DNA of 64,000 nt from Rhodohalobacter sp. SW132 (GTDB taxonomy: Bacteria > Bacteroidota > Rhodothermia > Balneolales > Balneolaceae), in the NCBI RefSeq assembly GCF_003390325.1, contig NZ_QUOK01000004.1, positions 62,001 through 126,000 of the forward strand, written 5' to 3'. Under the pieces are notes generated by a model. The model worked only from the letters and a program-made list of their open reading frames with translations, was not told the origin of the DNA and searched no databases. Below are positions 27,485-36,478 of the stretch, piece after piece (position 1 is the first letter of the stretch; each line of letters begins with the position of its first letter). The position numbers and the translations under genes are program-made.

Positions 27485-28329
27485 TGTAATGCGTTCCGTT
27501 TGTAGTTTTTTAATTCACGACTCAATTCTGTAAAGAGTCCGGATTTTGAATCAAAATCGAGATCATCAATCTTCCGCACCGGCACACATTCCATCAGGCT
27601 GTTGGTACACCATATAAAATCACTATCCAGAATAGAATCAGGTTGATATTTTCCCTGCTCTGTTTTTAATCCCATTTCTTCCAGCAGGTTGATTACGATG
27701 TTTCTCATCACTCCGGGAAGAATATCACACTCAATGGACGGTGTATGAACGGTATCCCCTGTTACCCAGAACAGGTTGGCGATGGACGTTTCAGCCACAT
27801 AGCCATCTGTTGTAAGCATCAGGGCGTCATCCGCGCCTCTGGCTTTTGCCTCAATAGCTGCCTGTCTGTAGTGAAGCATGTTGCTCAATTTAAGATCCGA
27901 AGGAACGGATGTATTCGGCACTACCGTAACGGATGAAGTCACGAGATTTCTTGGAGATGCCGATCGATTGTAAACATCCGCCGTTATTACCCGGTTCAGT
28001 TGAACAGGTTCCCGAACGGAATATCCGTTGGTGCCGGCAATGGATACCTGGATACGAATTTTAGCATCTGAACCGGATAAGTTGTTGGATTGAATCAGAT
28101 CCGAAATTTCTTCCCTGATGACTGAGCTGTTCAAGGGTTCTGCATGGGAGTGGGTCAGATACTCAATTCCACGGTTCAGCCGGTTGAGATGTTCATCAAA
28201 CCGTAAAAATGTACCGCTGTAGCTTTTGAACGTTTCAAAACAGCCCGCGCCATGGTAAAGCCCATCTGATTGTGCGTGGATTTTTCCTGCATCTTCAGAA
28301 ACAACATTGCCATTTAGAGAGAGCGCCAT
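27481..28329 (-). CDS. pabC: Aminotransferase class IV, probable aminodeoxychorismate lyase (PabC)
   Basis: 282 residues from ATG at MALSLNGNVV, immediately after the thioredoxin-like gene's stop (one base between). PLP fold-type IV: HGAGCFETFKSYSG, FDEHLNRLNRGI, the Schiff-base-lysine region SDLKLSNMLHYRQAAIEAKA, DALMLTTDGYVAETSIANLF, and PGVMRNIVINLLEE. Coupling to folC favours aminodeoxychorismate lyase (PABA formation) over branched-chain or D-amino acid aminotransferase; sequence alone does not settle that. Confidence 0.85.
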   Translation of the reverse strand: MALSLNGNVVSEDAGKIHAQSDGLYHGAGCFETFKSYSGTFLRFDEHLNRLNRGIEYLTHSHAEPLNSSVIREEISDLIQSNNLSGSDAKIRIQVSIAGTNGYSVREPVQLNRVITADVYNRSASPRNLVTSSVTVVPNTSVPSDLKLSNMLHYRQAAIEAKARGADDALMLTTDGYVAETSIANLFWVTGDTVHTPSIECDILPGVMRNIVINLLEEMGLKTEQGKYQPDSILDSDFIWCTNSLMECVPVRKIDDLDFDSKSGLFTELSRELKNYKRNALQ

Positions 28330-28330
28330 C

Positions 28331-28867
28331 TTACGACTCCTCATCAAGAAGTTGTTCAATTTTCCGGACCATTTCATCTGTGTCTTTGCCCACAAGATGA
28401 TCCACAATTTCACCCTTTCGATTTATAAATAATAGCGACGGCATCCCCGGCACCATCAGATCCTGGTACACCGATGTCCCGTTCACAAAAACGAAATCAT
28501 AGTTCACACCGTCGATATACTCAAGTACTTGCTCATCCCCGTCCCGCGAAGCGGCGGCCACAATAATCAACTCCGGACGATTCTGTTTCTCACCGGAAAG
28601 CACCTGGTTTACTTCCATAGACATACCCGACCAGGTTGACCAGAAATGCACAACAACCGGGCTTCCCGAAAACTGTTCAACAGTAACTGAATCCTGCTCT
28701 GTGTAGCGATACAGATTCCAACTGCTTAAATCCGCTTCGCGAATTTCTTCTCTGAACGTTTCCTGCTGGTTGGATACATAACGGACTGTGCTGAAAACAA
28801 TCACAAGTGCTGTTATAGCCGCACAAACAACAAGAAACAGGTTAAAATATTTGGGATCTAAACGCAT
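28331..28867 (-). CDS. Membrane-anchored thioredoxin-fold protein lacking the CxxC cysteines
   Basis: 178 residues: one N-terminal membrane helix (about 8-28) and a TlpA/AhpC-TSA-like thioredoxin domain facing the periplasm. The fold is clear from FSGSPVVVHFWSTW, then VNYDFVFVNGTSVY and the cis-Pro loop VPGMPSLLFINRKGEIV. Where TlpA proteins have WCGPC, this one has W-S-G-M-S (S80 and S83), so both redox cysteines are replaced. It therefore cannot perform dithiol exchange in the usual way; a binding or scaffolding role is possible. It leads the pabC-folC operon, one base from pabC. Confidence 0.88.
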   Translation of the reverse strand: MRLDPKYFNLFLVVCAAITALVIVFSTVRYVSNQQETFREEIREADLSSWNLYRYTEQDSVTVEQFSGSPVVVHFWSTWSGMSMEVNQVLSGEKQNRPELIIVAAASRDGDEQVLEYIDGVNYDFVFVNGTSVYQDLMVPGMPSLLFINRKGEIVDHLVGKDTDEMVRKIEQLLDEES

Positions 28868-29192
28868 AAAGAGACTGGATACTTACAGTGTGATGCTCGT
28901 TGAATATTCTCGTTAAGATACAAATAAGACTTGGAATCATCAGTGAGCAATTTGGATATGAATGGGTTTTACCTGATATAGATTTTAAAATTGAATAAAA
29001 AAAGACATGATTAATCGAACATAGGTATAATGGTATTTGACCAACACATTAAAGATGCCTTTTCTTTGGATCAATCGTTCTATATCAACTTGATCTGTAC
29101 GATCTATCAAAAACCAATCCACCCAGTGATGAATTCATTTTAAAAGTAATTTATAAGCTCAAATTGAAAATTTTTACTCAAAATAACTACTT
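28868..29192. other. AT-rich intergenic stretch, no gene seen
   Basis: 325 bp, clearly more AT-rich than the flanking operons. It marks the left edge of the accessory patch. No open frame of gene quality, no direct repeat or integrase site could be identified by eye. Confidence 0.4.
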
Positions 29193-29918
29193 CTAAGAAC
29201 CCACTTTCCGTATATTTCTTATCTGTTCAACCGTGAACGCAGGTCTTTTCGAATGAATCATTGCATGGCAATTCGGGCAGACTGGTATCAAATCAGATAT
29301 AGGATCAACCTCGTATTCTCCCCCAGTCTCAGATATTTGATTTCTATGATGAACGTGGATAAATCCTTTTCCCACTTCACCGAATTTCTCTTCAAAATTG
29401 AAGTCACACACTTTGCAAGAAAACCCGTGATGTTTTAAACATACTTCTCTTGCTTCTGTACTTCTTTCATAAGAGGTTTGAAGAATATTTCTAGCATTAC
29501 CTTCTATAAAAGTCTGATTGGTACTTTGCTTTTCAATCGAACCAAGATATTTGACAATAGACATTAACAGTCTATCCAAAGAAGATTGATTTTCTCTATT
29601 AGTCCAAGCTGGCTTTTTTTTATGTGAATCGATAGCATTGGGTTCTACAAAGAAAGAATCGTCAAATAAAGCAGATGTTGTACCAGTTACTAAGCCTATT
29701 TCGCAATCAGGCTCATCTGAAAGTGGCTTTATATAAAACTTTTCAGCTCTTACTTCGTAGCCATCTTCATCAAACTTTTCGATTAACAGAGGATGGACGA
29801 AAACAAGCTCATTCTCTTTTCTATTTTGCCTGTGCGGTCTTTGCTCTTTCTCGAATTGAAAACCAGCATCTTCCATCTTGAGTCTGAGCGTGTGATATAT
29901 TTCCTTTCTATCTGCCAT
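29193..29918 (-). CDS. HNH endonuclease (McrA-like)
   Basis: 241 residues. The C-terminal 75 residues are a zinc-ribbon HNH nuclease: C-x2-C in GFSCKVCDFNF, the catalytic HVHHRNQIS, the Asp/Asn-bearing DPISDLIPVC, and C-x2-CH in CPNCHAMIH. The first 150 residues form a charged domain I do not recognise (MADRKEIYHTLRLKMEDAGF ...), probably the DNA- or modification-recognition part. The resemblance is to 5-methylcytosine-specific McrA restriction enzymes. Base composition is AT-rich unlike its neighbours and no methylase is near, so it may be a modification-dependent, solitary defence nuclease acquired by transfer. Confidence 0.85.
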   Translation of the reverse strand: MADRKEIYHTLRLKMEDAGFQFEKEQRPHRQNRKENELVFVHPLLIEKFDEDGYEVRAEKFYIKPLSDEPDCEIGLVTGTTSALFDDSFFVEPNAIDSHKKKPAWTNRENQSSLDRLLMSIVKYLGSIEKQSTNQTFIEGNARNILQTSYERSTEAREVCLKHHGFSCKVCDFNFEEKFGEVGKGFIHVHHRNQISETGGEYEVDPISDLIPVCPNCHAMIHSKRPAFTVEQIRNIRKVGS

Positions 29919-29950
29919 ATTTTGTTACTCTGCTTAATGAATTTGCTCAT

Positions 29951-30018
29951 AAAGAGTATAAGCATAGTATTTTACTCTTTGAAATGATTGGTCTGAAATC
30001 TCTGAATTTTAGAGATTT
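29951..30018. promoter_or_regulatory. Two inverted repeats just upstream of the HNH gene
   Basis: AAAGAGTA/TACTCTTT (arms 29951-29958 and 29973-29980) and AAATCTCT/AGAGATTT (29996-30003 and 30011-30018), both perfect 8-bp arms, 33 and 78 bp from the HNH start. Position fits operators or an upstream hairpin; no regulator gene is adjacent. Inference only. Confidence 0.4.
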
Positions 30019-30096
30019 GAACAGTCTGTAAACTTTTACTTTATGGGATTGCCGTTTTTCTGATCATACAGTTACACCAATAAAAGATCTGAGACT

Positions 30097-30180
30097 ATGA
30101 ACGACGAGATATTTTCATATACTTACACGCAAACGACACTAAAGCAGATTACACTTGATGAGCTATCGGATATACTTTGA
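30097..30180 (+). CDS. Possible 27-residue peptide or gene remnant
   Basis: Short frame encoding MNDEIFSYTYTQTTLKQITL followed by DELSDIL. The composition looks protein-like and the ATG follows GAGACT, a weak ribosome site. It could be the surviving start of a decayed gene; a true small peptide gene cannot be shown. Context is the AT-rich patch between the HNH gene and the broken membrane gene. Confidence 0.25.
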   Translation: MNDEIFSYTYTQTTLKQITLDELSDIL

Positions 30181-30476
30181 TAAACGGCATTCGATCCCAG
30201 AATTTGGGATTTAATTTTGATTGAGGCTATTTTGAGAAATGGAAAACGAAGAAGTTAAAAAGGGAAAAATTCTATCAGGTTTATCTTTTGCTCTATTTGT
30301 ATATAACTTAGCAGGTGGACGCATATCAGAGTCAGGCAACCTTCTTGGATCAGCTGTTATTGTGGAAAATCCAACTGTAGTTGAAGTATCAATTTTCATC
30401 TTTTTTTGTTACTTGGCGTATCGTTACAAAATGGCGTTGCCGAACCCTTTGAAATCATTTAGGAAAGCTACAATGG

Positions 30477-30514
30477 GTCATATCATAAGAGACAAGTCAT
30501 ATCATAAGAGACAA
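30477..30514 (+). repeat. Exact 19-bp tandem duplication
   Basis: GTCATATCATAAGAGACAA occurs twice in direct succession. Nineteen is not a multiple of three, so it shifts the frame of the membrane-protein gene it interrupts; one copy restores a continuous frame. Confidence 0.95.
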
Positions 30515-30695
30515 TATGTTTAACAAGTATAAAAAGGTATTACTTGATAAAAAAAAGAGAGAGATAAACGAAGGAAAGGGGCAAGATGAAAATGTCAATT
30601 CATTATCTTTTTTTGCTAGTACTGGTATAAATTCTGGATCTATTGAAAAATCACGCAATGGTTACACAATAAGTCTATTAATTAGTTTAAACCCA

Positions 30696-30704
30696 GGGGG
30701 GGGG
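30696..30704 (+). repeat. Nine-G homopolymer at the end of a frame
   Basis: Nine consecutive G, followed at once by the in-frame stop. At eight G the frame ends after a few codons; at ten (or seven) it continues 57 codons. Such tracts are prone to slippage and are used as phase-variation switches in other bacteria. Confidence 0.9.
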
Positions 30705-30874
30705 TAAAAACAATCACACCGAGACTTGAAACATGGCGTGTTTGGTTTTATAGTTTAAAAACAATTTTCTACAAAGAGGATTTTTGGGTGATTATATTGC
30801 CTTGGCTTCTTTTTGTAATCGCTTTCTTATCATACATACCTAAAATAGTATGTATAATTCAGGGGAATTATTAA

Positions 30875-31349
30875 ATGGTACTTGCAAACCTCAACAATAT
30901 CTTCCGCACCTGAGTGGCGTGAAACCTCTATCTATCCGCGTGCGATTCTCTTTCTCATGTAACTGGTCGGCTATGGTATGAAACGATTCTACTAATGAAC
31001 TGGGGAAAGATAAAGATAAGTGAGATATCTCAGTTCAAACGCCGCCTCCCTCCATACATGCATTGAAGCGGCAAATCGTTGATTATAATTCAGCAGACAA
31101 TCAACGGAATATGTTTCAAACCCGTCGCACGATCTCGCATGATGGTTGATTGTTGTTTATCTCCATCAAGCAGAGATTCAAAATGGGTGTAACCCGTCAG
31201 ATCCATCCTCTCGAAAGGTTATGAACGATACTGAAAAAATTCCTATTTCTAACATGTTATGCATGACGAATGAAATTGTAAGCAAAAGGAACACATACAC
31301 TTCACTATATTTTTGTAGATTCTGCCAACTCTTCATTTAAAGATCACTC
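30875..31349. other. Gene-free stretch upstream of pncB
   Basis: 475 bp without a convincing gene. Contains an inverted repeat CGTTGATT/AATCAACG (31077-31106) and the palindrome GAGATATCTC (31022-31031). The composition changes to that of the core genome toward pncB. A 64-codon plus-strand frame near the end lacks gene features. The pncB promoter should lie in the last 100 bp. Confidence 0.4.
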
Positions 31350-32756
31350 ATGTATATTGATAAACCGACCTCCTTCACGGATTATTACGAACTTACGATG
31401 GCCCAGGGATACTTTTTGGAGGGTGATAGAGAGAAAAAGGGTGTCTTCGATTACTTCTTCAGAAAAGTGCCTTTTGATGGCGGATATGTAGTTTTTACAG
31501 GCCTGAATGATCTGCTGGAAGCACTGGAGAATTTCACTTTCCGGGATTCCGAATTAAGCTATCTGAAAAAAGAAGGTTTCGACTCCGGTTTTCTGAACTA
31601 CCTGGCTGATTTCAAATTTACCGGTTCACTCTATTCACCCAAAGAAGGCGAGGTTGTATTCCCGAATGTACCGCTGATCCGCGTGGAAGGTGATTTGATC
31701 GAAACACAGCTCATTGAGACGCTTTTGCTCAATATCCTGAATTTTCAAAGTTTGATTGCGACCAAAGCGTCCCGAATGCGCTATGCCGCTGGTGAAGATG
31801 CAACCCTGCTCGATTTCGGTCTTCGCCGTTCACAGGGGCTTGGCGGAATCCACGCTACCCGGGCCGCTTACATTGGCGGATTCGACGGCACATCCAATGT
31901 CTACTCATCCCAGCAATTTGGCATACCTGCCAGCGGAACCATGGCTCACTCCTGGGTCCAGTCGTTTGATGACGAACTCGAAGCTTTTCGCACCTATGCC
32001 AGACATTTCCCCGATTCCACTGTGCTGCTTGTTGATACATACAACACACTTAAATCCGGCCTCCCAAATGCTATCACCGTAGCAAAAGAGTTGAAAGAAA
32101 AAGGGCATTCACTCAAAGGAATCCGTCTCGATAGCGGTGACCTCGCCTATCTGTCCAAACAATCACGAAAATTACTGGACAATGCAGGCTTCACGGATGT
32201 GAAAATTGCGGCTTCCAATCAGCTTGATGAGCGCGTGATTGCCAGTCTAAAAAACCAGAATTCCCCGATTGATATATTCGGCGTGGGAACGCGGCTTGTA
32301 ACAGGGCACAACTCTCCTGCGCTGGATGGCGTTTATAAGCTGAGTGAATCGGGCTCTGAGCCTAAACTAAAAGTATCAGAAAACATTGAAAAGATTACAC
32401 TGCCGGGAGCTAAATCCGTTCGGCGATATCTGAATGGTGACGGAATGTATTACGCGGACGCCATCGGGATGAAACAGGATGATCCGTTTGAATTGATTCA
32501 TCACCCAACCTTTCCCGCAAAGGAGGTATCTCTTGAAGGAAGAGAGTTTTATCCGCTGTTAAATGAAATAATGAACAATGGTGAGATCAAATCCAGGCAG
32601 GTTTCTATTTCGGATTCGAAGGAATATTGCAGAGAGAGCCTGGCTAAACTTCCGCGGGAGTATAAACGTTTTGATAATCCGCACATTTATAAAGTTGGAG
32701 TTACACCGAAATTGTTAACCTTGCGTGATCAGCTTCTTGATCAGCATAAAATCTAA
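31350..32756 (+). CDS. pncB: Nicotinate phosphoribosyltransferase
   Basis: 468 residues. Converts nicotinate and PRPP to nicotinate mononucleotide in NAD salvage, ATP-dependent. Blocks: N-terminal FTDYYELTMAQGYFL, DFGLRRSQGLGGIHATRAAY, GTSNVYSSQQFGIPASGTMA (with the His of AHSWVQSF that is phosphorylated in family members), VLLVDTYNTLKSG, GIRLDSGDLAYLS and GVGTRLVTG. Followed 7 bp later by pncA, the enzyme that makes its substrate. Confidence 0.97.
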   Translation: MYIDKPTSFTDYYELTMAQGYFLEGDREKKGVFDYFFRKVPFDGGYVVFTGLNDLLEALENFTFRDSELSYLKKEGFDSGFLNYLADFKFTGSLYSPKEGEVVFPNVPLIRVEGDLIETQLIETLLLNILNFQSLIATKASRMRYAAGEDATLLDFGLRRSQGLGGIHATRAAYIGGFDGTSNVYSSQQFGIPASGTMAHSWVQSFDDELEAFRTYARHFPDSTVLLVDTYNTLKSGLPNAITVAKELKEKGHSLKGIRLDSGDLAYLSKQSRKLLDNAGFTDVKIAASNQLDERVIASLKNQNSPIDIFGVGTRLVTGHNSPALDGVYKLSESGSEPKLKVSENIEKITLPGAKSVRRYLNGDGMYYADAIGMKQDDPFELIHHPTFPAKEVSLEGREFYPLLNEIMNNGEIKSRQVSISDSKEYCRESLAKLPREYKRFDNPHIYKVGVTPKLLTLRDQLLDQHKI

Positions 32757-32763
32757 TTTACCC

Positions 32764-33378
32764 ATGAAAGCGCTGCTTTTAGTAGATATTCAAAATGATT
32801 TTTGTAAAGATGGTGCACTTGAAGTGCCGGATGCCAATCGTATTCTGCCTGTTGTAAACAAGCTTATCGATTCGTTCGACAGGATTATTCAAACGCAGGA
32901 CTGGCACCCGGACGGACATCACTCGTTTGCTGCCAGCCACGAAGGAAACGAACCGTACGATACTGTGGAGATGGATTACGGAACCCAGGTTCTCTGGCCG
33001 GATCACTGCGTTCAGGGTTCTCATGGAGGTGAGTTCCACCCGGATCTGAATACTCAAAAATCCCAGGTGATTATTCGCAAAGGATATCGCAAAGAGATCG
33101 ATTCATACTCTGCATTTTATGAAAATGACCAAAAAACGAAAACCGGGCTGACAGGCTACCTGAACGATCGCGGAATCACGGATCTCTACACCGCAGGACT
33201 GGCTACTGATTTTTGCGTTAAATGGTCAGTTCTGGATGGAATCAAGGAGGGATTTAAGATGCATATCATCGAAGATGCTGTCAAAGGAATTGACATCGAC
33301 GGATCGCTGGATGCTGCATGGAGCGAGATGAAAGAAGCCGGCGTTGATGTGGTAACCTCAGAAAGCCTGATCTCTTGA
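32764..33378 (+). CDS. pncA: Nicotinamidase
   Basis: 204 residues from ATG at MKALLLVDIQNDF; a longer upstream start would overlap pncB and adds nothing conserved. Hydrolyses nicotinamide to nicotinate. Catalytic Asp in VDIQNDF (D8), the metal-binding cluster in QDWHPDGHHSF (D-x-H-x3-H), catalytic Lys in IIRKGYRKEID and the nucleophilic Cys in ATDFCVKWSVLDG. Second gene of pncB-pncA-FAD oxidoreductase, overlapping the next start by 4 bp. Confidence 0.97.
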   Translation: MKALLLVDIQNDFCKDGALEVPDANRILPVVNKLIDSFDRIIQTQDWHPDGHHSFAASHEGNEPYDTVEMDYGTQVLWPDHCVQGSHGGEFHPDLNTQKSQVIIRKGYRKEIDSYSAFYENDQKTKTGLTGYLNDRGITDLYTAGLATDFCVKWSVLDGIKEGFKMHIIEDAVKGIDIDGSLDAAWSEMKEAGVDVVTSESLIS

Positions 33379-34490
33379 GTACGTCAGCCAGTGATTTTGA
33401 TGTTACGATTCTTGGAGCTGGAATTGCGGGTTTAGCTGCCGCAGATGCACTTTTACAACGCCAGGTAAACGTTGCAATCATCGATACGGGCTTGCCGGGG
33501 GGCGGATCATCCGGAGCTCCGCTTGTTCTAATTAACCCAGCTACGGGCCGCCGTGCAAAGCTTGTTGAGCATGCTGAAGAATCCATCATAGCAACAGAAG
33601 ACCTTCTGAAACGAACCGCGAAATTTGCAGGGGAAATCTTCTATTCAAAAAACGGAGTCCTGCGCCCCGCCTTAACGAAAGACCTTGCTGATGACTTCCG
33701 CCGATCTCCTGATAAGTATGACTGGCCGGGCGAAGACTGGATCAGCTGGCTTGATAAAGAACCGTTCGAGAAGAAATATCCTTGGTTTGGGGAGCATTCA
33801 GGCGGACTTGAGATTCCACACGCGTTTACGGTGGTAGCCGATCGGTACATAGAATTTCTCACAGATTATTTGCGATCGAAAGGTTTACAAACGTTTTTTG
33901 AGACGGATTACAATATCAATACTTCAGAGGATCAGACTTTTTCCATTGATCTTGAAAACGGCCGGTCGTTTTCAACGAAAGCGATTATTTACGCTGCGGG
34001 CTCTGCCATCACACAAATTCCTGAATGGGATTTTCTGCCGGCGAATAGCATTAAAGGTCAGCTTCTGGACCTTACATTTGCGGAAGAACTGCCTTTCAAT
34101 CACTCCGTTTCCAGCATGGGCTATTTCGCTTTCAACCCGGCTACTCCCCATCGGCTGGTTGCAGGCAGCACGTATGAACATCACTACACTCACCTTGACA
34201 CAGATAAAGAAGGTGAAACATACTTATACAAAAAACTGGAACGTACATTTCCCGGTTTACCAAACCGACGTCATTCCAAAAAAATGTGGGCCGGTGAGCG
34301 CGTGAGTCTGAACGACCATAAACCGGTGATCGGGGCACATCCCGAACTGAAAAACCGCTATATCATTGGCGGACTGGGATCTAAAGGAATAATATACAGT
34401 CCGCATCTTGCCAAACAGCTTTCAGACCTCGTCCTTGATGGTCGGCCTGTGGATCTTGAATTCAGCCCTTCCCGTTTTCTGGATCACTAA
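33375..34490 (+). CDS. FAD-dependent amino acid oxidase-like oxidoreductase (DAO family)
   Basis: 371 residues. Starts with TTG overlapping the pncA stop (TTGA), which makes it translationally coupled; no ATG is available there. Rossmann FAD motif VTILGAGIAGLAAADALL (about 10-27), GGGSSGAPLVLINPATGRRA, FETDYNINTSEDQTF, and C-terminal RYIIGGLGSKGIIYSPHLA. Members oxidise amines such as D-amino acids or glycine, or the C-terminal domain of MnmC for tRNA modification; the NPATGRR and GLGSKG blocks resemble MnmC's oxidoreductase half. Position with NAD-salvage genes does not explain substrate. Product uncertain. Confidence 0.85.
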   Translation: MSTSASDFDVTILGAGIAGLAAADALLQRQVNVAIIDTGLPGGGSSGAPLVLINPATGRRAKLVEHAEESIIATEDLLKRTAKFAGEIFYSKNGVLRPALTKDLADDFRRSPDKYDWPGEDWISWLDKEPFEKKYPWFGEHSGGLEIPHAFTVVADRYIEFLTDYLRSKGLQTFFETDYNINTSEDQTFSIDLENGRSFSTKAIIYAAGSAITQIPEWDFLPANSIKGQLLDLTFAEELPFNHSVSSMGYFAFNPATPHRLVAGSTYEHHYTHLDTDKEGETYLYKKLERTFPGLPNRRHSKKMWAGERVSLNDHKPVIGAHPELKNRYIIGGLGSKGIIYSPHLAKQLSDLVLDGRPVDLEFSPSRFLDH

Positions 34491-34633
34491 ATGGCTTTTC
34501 GCCATCTAAAAATTCAACTGCAACTTCGCTTCACAGTCATTTTCGATCCGTTTGGATTCTATGACTGAGATTGAATTCAGAGTTCGAATGATGCCACACC
34601 TACGGTGCTTCTATAAAAATCGGTCTCCTTGTA

Positions 34634-34692
34634 CCCCAGAGATTCACTTTGTGAACCTCTGGGGCTACGAATATGCCGCCCCGAAACGGGGC
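34634..34692. repeat. Pair of palindromic hairpins between convergent genes
   Basis: First: arms CCCCAGAG and CTCTGGGG with nested TTCAC/GTGAA, almost a perfect palindrome of 31 nt. Second: GCCCCG/CGGGGC around AAA. They sit in a 321-bp gene-free gap between two convergent genes. No T-run, so more like REP-type palindromes than classical terminators; the rest of the gap shows nothing else. Confidence 0.6.
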
Positions 34693-34811
34693 TGGCTTGC
34701 AGCCATAAAAAGATGAATGCCATTCATTATATATACGATCTACTGTTTTAAATGAAACCTATTTTGTAGCCAAACCATCGCCATTTTGTGGAAGTTGAAA
34801 TAGAGAAACCA

Positions 34812-36308
34812 CTATGGACGCAGGCGGCCGAGCATTCTCGGGAACGGAATGGTTTCGCGAACATGGGATAGACCGCAGAGCCAGGAGACCGTTCGTTCCA
34901 GTCCGAGGCCGTAACCGCTGTGAGGAACCGATCCATATTTTCTGAGATCAAGGTACCAGTCGAACGCTTCCTCGGGCAGATCGTGCTCTTTGATTCGCTC
35001 CTGAAGATTTTCCAGGCTGTCTTCCCGCTCACTTCCGCCAATAATTTCACCGTAGCCTTCAGGAGCCAGCACATCCAGTGCAAGGGCCAGTTTTTCATCT
35101 TCTGGATCACGCTTCATATAAAACGCTTTTACCGCCGCAGGATATCGGTGGACCATTACCGGAGTATCGTACTGCATGGTAAGAATGGTTTCATCACTTC
35201 CGCCAAAATCGTTACCCCACTCAAAGTTTGCGGCCGACTCTTTCCAAACCGGAATATTTCTGAGGTCCTCTTCAATCTGATCAATTCGCGCGTGAATCTC
35301 CTTAACCCGTTCATCAATCTGGGCTTTTCTCCACTTTTTGGCAGATCCATGCTCTTTTTTGATCTCTTTCTCTTCCTGCTGAATATCTTCAAGCTCTTTT
35401 TTCCGATCTTCTTCCATCTCATTAAGCATTTCAGCCGTAGCATCACTTTTCAGCTGTTCAACCGCATCGGTATAGGAGATTTTTTTGAACGGTTCAGCGA
35501 CAGCTTTTTTCAGATATGTAGTATCCCGTTCCAAAGTTTTCAGCTCGCTTTCATGTTTTTCAAGCACGGTACTGATGATAAACTTGAGCATTTTTTCAGC
35601 AAGCTCCATGTTCATATCCAGGTCATAAAACGCCATCTCCGGTTCAATCATCCAGAATTCGGTAAGGTGTCGGCGCGTTTTGCTTTTTTCAGCTCGGAAG
35701 GTTGGCCCGAAAGTGTACACTTTTCCGTGCGCCATCGCCATCGCTTCAGCGTAAAGCTGACCGGACTGAGTGAGGTACGCTTTCTCATCAAAATAGTCCG
35801 TTTCAAAAAGTGTGGTTGTGCCTTCGGCCGCATTCCCGGTAAATATCGGGGCATCCATCTGGATAAAACCTTCCCCCTGGAAAAATTGATGAATCGCGAA
35901 AACAATCGTATTTCTAACCTGCATTGCCGCCCACTGGCGCTGACTTCTCAGCCAGAGATGACGGTTTTCCATCAAAAATTCTACACCATGATCTTTTGGT
36001 GTGATGGGATAATTTTCAGCCACCTGGTAAACTTTCACATCCGTGGCATGAAGTTCATAACCGCCCACGCTTCTGTCGTCTTTTATCACTTTGCCTGAAA
36101 TTTCCAGGGAGCTCTCCTGTTTCAGCGTACCGGCGGCTTCAAAAACTTCCGACGAAACTTCCTGCTCCGAAACGATACACTGGCAGAGGCCGGTTCCGTC
36201 CCGCAACTCCAGAAAGTGAAGCCCTTTACTGCTCCGGCTGTTATATATCCAGCCTTTTAGCGTTACAATTTCATTTTCGTGATTTGAAAGCTGATGTATG
36301 GTCGTCAT
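34812..36308 (-). CDS. asnS: Asparaginyl-tRNA synthetase
   Basis: 498 residues. OB-fold anticodon domain at the N-terminus ([21 protein letters not shown]), class II core with motif 2 [22 protein letters not shown] and motif 3 [16 protein letters not shown], ending GRLRP. Between about residues 270 and 345 is a charged helical insertion rich in Glu/Lys ([18 protein letters not shown] ... [19 protein letters not shown]), likely a coiled coil that bacterial enzymes such as E. coli AsnRS (466 residues) lack. Solitary; convergent with the FAD gene. Confidence 0.96.
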   Translation of the reverse strand: MTTIHQLSNHENEIVTLKGWIYNSRSSKGLHFLELRDGTGLCQCIVSEQEVSSEVFEAAGTLKQESSLEISGKVIKDDRSVGGYELHATDVKVYQVAENYPITPKDHGVEFLMENRHLWLRSQRQWAAMQVRNTIVFAIHQFFQGEGFIQMDAPIFTGNAAEGTTTLFETDYFDEKAYLTQSGQLYAEAMAMAHGKVYTFGPTFRAEKSKTRRHLTEFWMIEPEMAFYDLDMNMELAEKMLKFIISTVLEKHESELKTLERDTTYLKKAVAEPFKKISYTDAVEQLKSDATAEMLNEMEEDRKKELEDIQQEEKEIKKEHGSAKKWRKAQIDERVKEIHARIDQIEEDLRNIPVWKESAANFEWGNDFGGSDETILTMQYDTPVMVHRYPAAVKAFYMKRDPEDEKLALALDVLAPEGYGEIIGGSEREDSLENLQERIKEHDLPEEAFDWYLDLRKYGSVPHSGYGLGLERTVSWLCGLSHVRETIPFPRMLGRLRP

Positions 36309-36478
36309 AAAATAATGTTGTATATCGGTCTTGTGATTATTAAATCAGAAATTCGTTTTGAGAACAAGTTGCTAACCTTATCCTCTTATTTAGTCATCAG
36401 ATGAGTTGTTAGAAATATCGAGTTATGCTGAATCAATATTAATATATGATTCATGGGTGACTCATCACTGACTTGAAA

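Larger units (their letters stand above)
30239..30874 (+). pseudogene. Interrupted small membrane protein (19-bp duplication plus G9 tract)
   Basis: The first frame runs from ATG to 30523 (94 codons) with two probable membrane segments (ILSGLSFALFVYNLAGG and VEVSIFIFFCYLAYRY). A second frame begins in a shifted register and runs to a stop directly after nine G. Removing one of two 19-bp tandem copies (30477-30514) puts both in one frame, giving ...GHIIRDNMFNKYKK. Adding one G to the tract (or removing two) opens 57 more codons ending at 30874, with another hydrophobic segment (WVIILPWLLFVIAFL). The full protein would be about 205 residues. No family recognised with confidence. A sequencing error is an alternative for the G tract, less so for the duplication. 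Confidence 0.7.

Noticed and set aside
31146-31340. 64-codon plus-strand frame before pncB
   Set aside because: No coding signals, and it would take up the expected pncB promoter region.
34920-36098. Long plus-strand open frame of 392 codons antisense to asnS
   Set aside because: asnS on the other strand has all class II motifs; the plus-strand frame gives hydrophobic-basic, low-complexity protein without a start signal or family.
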